This document shows, in pieces, positions 1 to 20,000 of a stretch of 20,000 nucleotides of DNA. The translations under genes were made by a program, and so were the position numbers. This stretch comes from Halisarca cf. caerulea (Eukaryota; Porifera; Demospongiae; Chondrillida; Halisarcidae). The notes beneath the pieces are model-generated. The model did not search any database. It was given only the letters and a program-made list of their open reading frames with translations, and was not told where the DNA came from. Within the stretch, counting starts at the first letter, position 1. Each line of letters begins with the position of its first letter. Location of the stretch: positions 1,647,501 to 1,667,500 of the forward strand of contig CAUJGJ010000332.1 in assembly GCA_963170055.1 (NCBI GenBank), written 5' to 3'.

Positions 1-1661
1 TTTCAGGGGAAACAACAAAAAGAACTTTTTTATGTATATTGTCAGCAATTCACAGAATCCAGTTTCAAATTAAACATGGAAGTGACAAAGAATTGTAGCT
101 GGTGTATTGCAGTGAAACCTATATTAAAGGATATCTCTGAATTGCACCCACCTCCTTTATTCAGGTACAAAAACCATTCACCCGCCTCCTTTATTCAGGT
201 TCTACCCCATTTGACATCCCTGACATTGCATGTGTACATATAAAACCTCCGAAATCAGGACACCTCCATAAACAGGACAGTTAACAGTGGTCCCAATGGT
301 GTCCTTAATGTAGATGTTTCACAGAAAAGACTGAGGAGTGCGCAAAGAGATTTGTGTACAGACATTATTTATGTACAGGGAAACCTGTCCATAAAGACCA
401 CTCAGTGACCAAACAGTAGTGATCTTTGTAGACAGGTAGTCATGATAAAAGAGGCCCAGTATATAACCTGTCTATGATGACCATTCAAGGGACCAAGTAA
501 TATGATTGTGGTCTCTGTATACAGGTGGTCCTTGTACGGAGGTGCTTCAATACAGCTAAAGTGAACAATGAGCCAGCCTGCCGTGGTCTCTGATGACAGG
601 TGGTCTTTAGGACAGGTTTTACTGTGCATTAGTGCCACTGAAGTTGTGTGGTCTCTATAGACAGGTGGTCTTTGTGTACAGGTTGTCTGTTAAGGCAGAC
701 TTTGCTGTACATTGCTATGCAGGACAGCAAGCATGTCAATACTGCTATGTAATTCCATACAGCATATCTGTAAGTATCACATGTGCTGCAAATGACAGAC
801 ACACCCATGTGCAGCAACACAATATGTACATTATGTAGTGTGCAACAAATTCAGGAATGAATCATATTCGTCAACCAATAGTGGGGGATTGATTGCGTTG
901 AGGAATGGTATGAACTCAGTGAATACAACATAGACTTCTCCCTCAGGCACTCCATTCACACTCCCACATGCGTTTCAAATTCTCTGTTGACACAGGAACA
1001 CACATTGTACACCATACATTGTCTAGACGTGCATTGAATCCTGTTTCTAAACTGTCTATAGGGATCAATGCAGGCTGGTTCATGGGTCACTTCGAATTTA
1101 TGTACTAATTGTACCAATTCATATGACCAACTGTCTACAGTGGCCACTATTGCTTGGTCATTGAAGGGCAGTTGTAGTATGTACTGTATATGTACGTATG
1201 TGTACATATACTGTGGACCCTCCTTTCACAGACACTTTGGGACCTCAAAATGTAGCGCAATATTTAGGTTCCCACTATCTAGAGGTCGTGCATAGTAATC
1301 TAACTGCACTCATAAAACAGTCTGTTATAGAGGGGTTTGTGCTATCTGGGGATTCGCAACAAGAGGTTCCACTGCACGTGTACTGTACGTGTATACAGTG
1401 AAATCTCTGATAGTGGACGCTCTGAAATAAGGACACTCTCTCTACAAAGGACACAGTTGGAGGTCCAAAAATATTTCTCACTATAGCTCAAATACATTTC
1501 AAATCTCCCGAAGAGGACAAACCTCCTTACAAAGGACACAGCTTGAGGTCCAAAATATCTTCTCCCCATTGTTCCAATACATTTCGTATCTCTCAAAGAG
1601 GACAAGGGACAAAAGAGGCTCCCCATAAGTGTCCTTTATTTGGAGATAACACTATACTTAC
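1..1661. repeat. Gene B intron rich in degenerate inverted-repeat elements
   Basis: No further gene B exon was recognised here. The segment holds CAGTGAAACCT-like ends (about 112), repeated TGGTCTCTNNNNACAGGTGG blocks at 509, 584 and 649, a further GGACCTCAAAAT-type block near 1235, and an MITE copy at 1392-1655. It appears to be layered small DNA-transposon remains. Confidence 0.5.
1392..1655. mobile_element. MITE-like element, CAGTGGAATCTC family
   Basis: Starts TATACAGTGAAATCTCTGA and ends with TTTGGAGATAACACTATA, which are imperfect inverted ends. Internal blocks (GTGGACGCTCTGAAATAAGG, AAAGGACACAG, GAGGTCCAAA twice) are shared with 11095-11279. The right end abuts the donor of the gene B exon at 1662. 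Confidence 0.6.
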
Positions 1662-1715
1662 ATGGGTAAACTCCATCTGAACAGCTTGCAGTGCTGGAAA
1701 CATTGGTTCCTTGTC
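1662..1715 (-). CDS. Gene B exon: external TM5-6 loop
   Basis: 54 nt, phase 1 both ends, reading [18 protein letters not shown]. The acceptor has a strong pyrimidine tract (about 1718-1745) ending GAATAG; donor CAT|GTAAGT. It carries one NVS sequon, like its gene A counterpart. Position and phase match; the sequence itself has diverged. Confidence 0.65.
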
Positions 1716-3106
1716 CTATTCAAACAACAACAGAAAGAAAACTTTACATAAAACACACTGCAGCAATATTGACCTCTTAGGAAAGGCGACTGAGCAAACA
1801 TGTACATGGGCTATAGCAATGAAGAACAAAGATGCATCAAACAACAGTTCGATTAAACACTCTCAAAATATGAAAGAAAACAGCTGAAAAGGTAATAAAC
1901 AGTGTACAGTACACACATATGTAGTAGTACCTTTTGAGAGACCACCCTTGGGAACAGTGAAAGGCGGTCTTGTGAAAGGGGTGGTCTCTGATGAGGGGAA
2001 CTTGGAATGGGGTGTACGTACATACGTACAGTATGTGTGATATATTACTTCCACATAGCCAGTCTTACAAGAGGGCTAGTACTGCATGTACATACTTCAT
2101 GAAGGTGGTCTTTCAATGGTGGGACTACTGTACGCACTTCTCACACAAAATACTCCCTGTACATTAGCAACCATGGGTATATACAGAAAATACACAGTAC
2201 ACAATTATATTAACATGTACTGTACATGTGTGGGATCTGGCACACTAAAAACTGTGACATATACTTTATCTACCAACCTAAAGCAGAGGTCAAATTGTAA
2301 TGAGCAACAGGATTGGCCAAAGCACCTGAAAAGAGGAAAGATGGAGAAAACGTCAATTGTTGGGACCACAGTGAGATGTGAGGAATCATCTGCGCGCGCG
2401 TGTGTGCGTGTGTGCGTGTGTGCGTGTGTGTGTGCGTGTGTGTATGTGTGTGTGCGTGTGTGTGTGTGTGCGTGTGCGCGCGCGCGTGTGTGTGTGTCTG
2501 CATGTAGAGTGTGTGGACAAATGCATGCTTGTGTGTACATTTGGATGTTAGATGAGCAGGGAACATAATACTATGGAAGTACAACGAAAGAAAAATTCCC
2601 CAAACACATTCATACCACCTTTAAAAAGCTGCATTTTACTCACCTCCAACTGCTGGTCCTATCACCAACCCAAGTCCCCATCCAGTGGCATAAACACCCA
2701 TGGCTAAAGCCTGCAGCATAGATAGCACATAAGCATTAGCTCATATACTGTAAATCTGTAAATGTGTACTACACAGTTATTAGGTGGACTACACAGTTAT
2801 TATGTGTACTACACAGTTATTAGGTGGCTCAGATAAGATTCTAGTGGCAAAGATATGCACTCAAATTTGGCTGGCTAAAAACATCCAGTACAAGAGAAGA
2901 AAATGAATTTGTTTATCTGCGTCAAAAGTACACACACACAAGTGCATACACACCCACCCACCCACCCACACACACACAAACACATACTGTACACACCCAC
3001 AAACATACAAACACACCCACACACCATACACACACACAAACACAAACACACGTACACACACACACAAACACAAACACACACACACACACACACACAAACA
3101 CAAACA

Positions 3107-3161
<55 letters not shown>

Positions 3162-4677
3162 TTGACTCTTATTAGAGGATGCCTCTGACAGGGCAGCCTT
3201 CAGAGCAGCTGGTAAACAATTTGATGCTCCTGCACAAAACCTGACAATGACAGCCATAATGAAGTTGGGGCTGAATCCAAAGACACCAGCTGTTAGAGCC
3301 ATCAACACACAGTTGATGATTACCACTGGTTTTCGTCCCTTATAGTCTGCAATGTTCCCCCACACGTAACTATAGAACACAGACAGCAAGTCATTAAGTT
3401 GACAGATCTAGCTCTGCAACGAAACATGGAAACAATGTAATGAAGTTTTGTGTGTACAGTAGCAGAAGGTCTATAAAGAACTCGAGTACTTTAAATTACA
3501 AAATCATCATATCAGAAATGTCGCCAAACATGCACTGCATACAGGAAGGGTTTTACATATGTTGTACAAGAACTTGTGTACAACTCAATGATAAACACAC
3601 CTGGGAAGTTACAGGCTATTTACCTTAGAACCTCTCTATAGTGAACCCTGGATGCAATGAACTCCCTGATATAACAAACATAGACCTTAGACCACCTACT
3701 GATTCTATTCATTTAAAATGAACCCTGATGTGGTGAACCTTGTCAGTGGTCCTGAGCTGGTTCATTATAGAGAGGTTGGCTGTACTTCTAACAGACATGA
3801 TGAGTTAATTTAAAGAAACCATGAGTTTTCATAACTATGATTGACTACAGCATAGACAATGACAGGCAGTGAGTACAGGCAGTGGGCGTGGTTCACACAC
3901 ACCTTCCAAAGAAGCGTCCTGCATTGTAGGATGTAGGAAGAATACCAACATAGTTGCCCAGAGTTATGGCATTCACTGTTGGCACTAAGAACTGCAGAGA
4001 GGGGGAATATACGTAACAAGTAAATACATGAGCTTAACATTCTGACCACAGAATGAGATACACATTGTATTACATGTAACAGACATGGCAATTTTCAATC
4101 TTGCCACACATGTTTAATACAAACAATAGATACGGGCTAGAGAGCTAGACGCCCTGTGTTCACATATATACATGGGCTCACCTCAACCATAAACGGTAGA
4201 AAAGGATAGGTCACAGTTATCGTGAAGGAGTTGGTAAACTGCAAAGAAACATTCAAACAGCAATAAAGAAGAAGCATATTCAAGAAGAATTCACCTGGTG
4301 ATAACCAACACATGAAAGCACCCTACAACAGTGATTCAATATAGCGTGTGTGAGACACATACTGATCACCAAAAGTCACACAACTTCTGAATCAAACCTA
4401 ATGAAAATCCAGGGACTAGCAGGCAATTAACCATCTTTAAGGCAAGGCAATGATACTCCTACCTCTCCCACATGGTCCACCTGTACAGTAAACTTCCACA
4501 AACAATGAGCATACCTGCACTGGGACCACAGTTAGCTAACTTGAACAAAGCGTCCTTGTTTCATTGAGTTTAAATATACACATGAAATGTGAGGTGCTTG
4601 AATGGGCACATGCAGCGCTAGAGGTGGTTGGGAGGTTTTACTTAAAACGTGGTCTACCAGAAGTATAGTGCATCTGG

Positions 4678-4776
<99 letters not shown>

Positions 4777-5322
4777 CGTGCGTGAATATGATGCAACAAT
4801 TAATGTTAACATGCAGCAACACCACTACTGGTTAGGGATATCTTGTCCATGTATTGCCAGCAACACTCTTATTCCCCAGTTTAAGATTATGTGTCTCATG
4901 CACAAGGTTGCATGTACCCATTTCAATTGGCCATGGACCACACACAAACCGCCTAGATATATATGAACATAAGTATACGAATAACTGATCTACTTGGGAA
5001 ACACATTGTACTTTCACGATCGTAATATAGAAAAGTGCACAATGATTGAGTGACACACGCGGTGTCCTAAGCAAGCATACAGATAGTCGATGCATATATA
5101 GATAGTATCATACTTAGGGTTACAATGGTCGCTGTAGGACAGTTGATGAAAATCTTATCGTTATCGTTTTCAACTATTGCGGGTTCACACTCGCAGGAAG
5201 CAGCTACACAGACAGAGCATGGTGTGTCGTACCATCAGCACAAAAACACAGAAGTATATTTTCAGCTGAAAACAGGAGATCTTCCCCTTGCAGCAACTAG
5301 CACTAGCACTCCGTGGCGACAT
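1662..5322 (-). CDS. Gene B: ZIFL-like MFS transporter, 5' six exons (3'-partial)
   Basis: Exons 5233-5322, 4182-4238, 3903-3991, 3162-3369, 2644-2710 and 1662-1715 join in phase to 565 nt (188 residues and one base); the 3' half lies left of the window. Seen in order: a 30-residue N-terminus with [17 protein letters not shown]1 [21 protein letters not shown]2 ending [11 protein letters not shown] motif [13 protein letters not shown] in the TM2-3 cytosolic loop, TM3-4 ending [14 protein letters not shown], and TM5 with antiporter motif C ([10 protein letters not shown]). This is the N-terminal half of a DHA1/ZIFL-type transporter; motif C is typical of antiporters. The ATG at 5322 was chosen because an in-frame TGA lies two codons upstream and the N-terminal length suits the family. 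Gene A ends about 1 kb upstream in the same orientation, so this is a tandem duplicate pair. Substrate unknown. Confidence 0.85.
1716..2643. other. Gene B intron, no gene
   Basis: Contains a short inverted-repeat element around 1934-2003 (AGAGACCACC ... GGTGGTCTCT) and a TG/CG alternating repeat at 2391-2500. No exon or RNA gene seen. Confidence 0.6.
2391..2500. repeat. TG/CG microsatellite
   Basis: About 110 bp of alternating purine-pyrimidine with GCGCGCG ends and (TG)n core; compatible with Z-DNA formation. Confidence 0.9.
2644..2710 (-). CDS. Gene B exon: TM5 with antiporter motif C
   Basis: 67 nt encoding [18 protein letters not shown] and PAVGG. The G-x-x-x-G-P-x-x-G-G core is motif C of drug:H+ antiporter families. 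Acceptor GCTGCAG, donor GGAG|GTGAGT; phase 0 in, phase 1 out. Confidence 0.9.
2768..2827. repeat. Tandem repeat, 3 x 20 bp
   Basis: Units starting at 2768, 2788 and 2808, core CTACACAGTTATTAGGTG, within a gene B intron. Confidence 0.9.
2930..3159. repeat. CA microsatellite next to a splice donor
   Basis: Imperfect then pure (CA)n, ending at the donor of exon 3162-3369. In the transcript it is a UG repeat beginning at intron position 5. Confidence 0.95.
3162..3369 (-). CDS. Gene B exon: motif A, TM3, TM4
   Basis: 208 nt. Begins [20 protein letters not shown] (MFS motif A with the D and GRKP core), then a Gly/Phe-rich TM3 (GVFGFSPNF), TM4 ([20 protein letters not shown]) and EASSNKSQ. This is the best signature in gene B. 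Acceptor TTCTATAG, donor CAA|GTGAGT; phase 2 in, phase 0 out. The donor runs straight into a long TG repeat. Confidence 0.92.
3621..3784. mobile_element. MITE-like element with CCTCTCTATA inverted ends
   Basis: ACCTCTCTATAGTGAACC at 3630-3647 is inverted, with one mismatch, as GGTTCATTATAGAGAGGT at 3759-3776. Outer ends read TACCTTAGA and GGCTGTA. About 160 bp, no ORF; lies in the gene B intron 3370-3902. Confidence 0.65.
3903..3991 (-). CDS. Gene B exon: TM1-2 loop and TM2
   Basis: 89 nt encoding [18 protein letters not shown] and [12 protein letters not shown]. The GR-F/A-x-x start of the cytosolic side of TM2 is conserved in DHA1 transporters. Acceptor CTGCAG, donor AG|GTGTGT; phase 0 in, phase 2 out. 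Confidence 0.85.
4182..4238 (-). CDS. Gene B exon: TM1
   Basis: 57 nt encoding [19 protein letters not shown]; the (F/Y)P(F/Y)LPFM pattern is typical of ZIFL TM1. Acceptor TTTGCAG, donor GAG|GTGAGC, phase 0 at both ends. Confidence 0.85.
4239..5232. other. Gene B first intron, no gene
   Basis: 994 bp between the ATG exon and the TM1 exon, with a long TG repeat at 4679-4784. I saw no coding or RNA feature in the rest. Confidence 0.6.
4679..4784. repeat. TG microsatellite
   Basis: Nearly pure (TG)n of about 105 bp ending in TGCG units; CA repeat in the gene B transcript. Confidence 0.95.
5233..5322 (-). CDS. Gene B first coding exon
   Basis: ATG at 5322-5320, 30 codons: [20 protein letters not shown] and [10 protein letters not shown], ending at ATG|GTACGA, phase 0. 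An in-frame TGA lies two codons upstream of the ATG. The Lys/Gln-containing start of TM1 joins smoothly to FTNSFTITV of the next exon. Confidence 0.7.
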
Positions 5323-6315
5323 CTTTCATCAGGAGTGATCATGACGCAATACATCCATCACGTGCACATAATAATACAAATATAGCCATTGTTTTATGTA
5401 TAATACAACTGTATAATGCATAATATATCTTATATACACGCGTATACAATGAAACTGATATCACTATAATACAGCTAAGACCTCGAACTCACTATCCGCA
5501 CCTCAGATATATCCAGTTCCCTCACATTCCTCATATAGATGTTATTGGAACAAATCCGCTTGCAAAAATCCTACTGCTCCCTCATGTTATGCATGCAGGT
5601 GCATCGATCTGCATTCATCCATGCAGAATGGACATTCATTCGGGTAAGGTCTGAATGTATACATACAATCCGAGCCACCATGATATATCAGAGGTATATG
5701 TTGTATATGTGGGTGGCCAGCCCACTGCAGAGTTATGAAATATGCATACCATATGGTCCATCTAGGGTGATCGACTGCTCATGCATGCAGATACATAGGG
5801 AAAAATGCTACATCCATAATTGGTGTACATGCAGTCAAACCGCTTTACAAAGTCAATTGATGCAATATCGCTCTCTCTTTATACAACAATTAACGCACAT
5901 GTTGGGAACTGTTTCACTGGTCTCTGTACAAAATGTATACTGGTTACAACAACAACTTGCATGGTAATAGCAACACAAATTTAAACCATATAAAACCAAA
6001 TGCAATGGTGTTGTTATGAACAGTTTTGACTATTTATCTGTGTTTAACTGCATAATCTTGAGGTTATTTCAACTGTATGCTGCAATGATCACAGAAACAT
6101 GGCTGGATAATAAACACCTATAACTGTCGTATTTGCATAATTCTATTCACAATATGCTTGTTATGCTATAATTCATGGAAATGATGTGAACATGTCACAC
6201 TAAAAATGGCCATGATCAGTGGTTAGCCTTGCAAAACCACATGTTAATAAATAATAGTGCTAAATAAATACAGCTGTCATTGCTGAACTAGACTGTCAGA
6301 TGTCACCTGAAGTGG
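5323..6315. other. Intergenic region between gene A stop and gene B start
   Basis: Must hold the gene A 3' UTR and the gene B promoter. TCACGTGC (E-box) at 5358-5365 and TGACGCAA at 5342-5349 lie within 45 bp of the gene B ATG; A/T-rich sequence with TATA-like stretches follows at 5370-5440. An open frame on the plus strand (5539-5967) has no recognisable homology. No clear polyadenylation signal for gene A was found. Confidence 0.4.
5342..5365 (-). promoter_or_regulatory. Possible promoter elements of gene B (E-box and CRE-like)
   Basis: CACGTG at 5359-5364 and TGACGCAA at 5342-5349, 20 to 42 bp upstream of the gene B ATG. Short motifs occur by chance; position close to the start is the only support. 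Confidence 0.2.
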
Positions 6316-19213
<12,898 letters not shown>

Positions 19214-20000
19214 CTGCAACACGAGTGCAGAAACATGTACAAATGTAAAAGTGACAGGACTGATTAGAACTTTCTCTGTACAGCACCAACATGTGATTCC
19301 CATACCATACCTAACCTGACTCAGCTAAGATGTGAAAAACACATATGTCTGAGTAGCCCTTAACGGCTAGTTCATTCACCTGGTTACCATTACATTGTCA
19401 ATTTTACATTAGATCCGTTAGACTCATTTGCAAACGTAGTTATAGCTAAAGGCCTTAGGGCACATTGGTTAAACAGTGAAGTTTCATCTCAGACTATCAT
19501 GACAAGTACAATAATTATTTTACCACCAGTTAAGCTAGACTGTGCTAAAAAGATTTGCTCTGTGTATGAACACAGTAGTAAGTACAACAGTGACAGCTGA
19601 GCTACTGTACATGTAGACGTAAAGACTAGTTTGGCTAACATGACAGCCCCAATCAGCACTGCAAATGTGGACAGCAACCAGGTGCATGCGTGGGATGGTC
19701 TATCTAGCCAGACTACTGAAAGACCTCATGACACGCGTAACACATAGTTCACCAGGACAGGTGTAAAAGATTAAAAGGTGTAAAAGGAGGCAGTGACATG
19801 TGTATGACATTGTGTGGACACGATTGGATAAGAGAGTGGCACAACAATACTACAAATGCACCACCATAGACATACAGGTACAGCCACTCACATACGCACA
19901 TATGTACATATACACTTTAATTTTTGCATGGTTGAATTTTCGTGGTATTTGCGGATTAAAAGGCATCTGCAAAAGTTTACACCCGTAAAAAATTAGATTG
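19214..20000. other. Gene A upstream intron, no exon recognised
   Basis: The TM5 exon expected next (motif C, GPxxGG) is not found here, so it probably lies right of the window. The last 90 bases (TTTTTGCATGGTTGAATTTT, CGTGGTATTTGCGGAT) resemble the interior of the TACCGTATAGGCG MITE, but no end is visible. Confidence 0.45.

Noticed and set aside
5539..5967. 142-codon plus-strand ORF in the intergenic region
   Set aside because: No recognisable domain or homologue. One ORF of this length is about what chance gives in 20 kb of such composition.
19489..19677. Hydrophobic minus-strand ORF as the missing TM5 exon of gene A
   Set aside because: No GPxxGG motif, no suitable donor with phase 1, and the hydrophobicity alone is not enough.

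Overview
The window looks like nuclear DNA of an animal. Genes are split into many short exons (27 to 405 nt) with GT-AG introns, and these are spread among CA/TG microsatellites, minisatellites and small inverted-repeat transposons. There is no operon, no rRNA and no prokaryotic gene. The only clear protein family is the MFS transporter group resembling plant ZINC INDUCED FACILITATOR-LIKE proteins (also annotated 'probable peptide/nitrate transporter At3g43790-like'). This family is known from plants and fungi, and from memory also from early-branching animals. A marine invertebrate, perhaps a sponge, is my best guess, but the window alone does not prove it.

Layout: two paralogous ZIFL-like genes lie head-to-tail, both on the minus strand. 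Gene A enters from the right edge. Eleven coding exons (19213 down to the stop at 6316) encode the TM5-6 loop, TM6, a very long cytosolic loop and the whole C-terminal half (TM7-12). Gene B starts at 5322, and six coding exons down to 1662 encode the N-terminal half (TM1-5 and the TM5-6 loop). The rest of gene B lies left of the window. About 1 kb of intergenic DNA (5323-6315) separates the genes. I assigned the exons by hand from splice sites, reading-frame phase at every junction and family motifs. All phases agree: gene A sums to 1709 nt, that is a 1-nt codon remainder from an upstream exon plus 569 codons and a stop.

Notable structure: gene A's TM6-7 loop contains an in-frame 8 x 24-bp coding minisatellite. 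A 27-nt microexon encodes the cytosolic TM8-9 turn. The TM7 exon (14937-15043) is squeezed between an MITE and a 1.2-kb 26-bp minisatellite that runs almost into its splice acceptor, so the repeat probably supplies the pyrimidine tract. Introns and flanks hold at least five MITE-like families with CAGTGGAATCTC-type or other inverted ends, a tRNA-like sequence inside a segment flanked by a perfect 23-bp direct repeat, and several smaller tandem repeats. The long open frames across the microsatellites and the minisatellite are repeat artefacts.

Both genes probably encode proton-coupled transporters of the DHA1 type, placed in the plasma or an endomembrane. Substrates cannot be read from the sequence.
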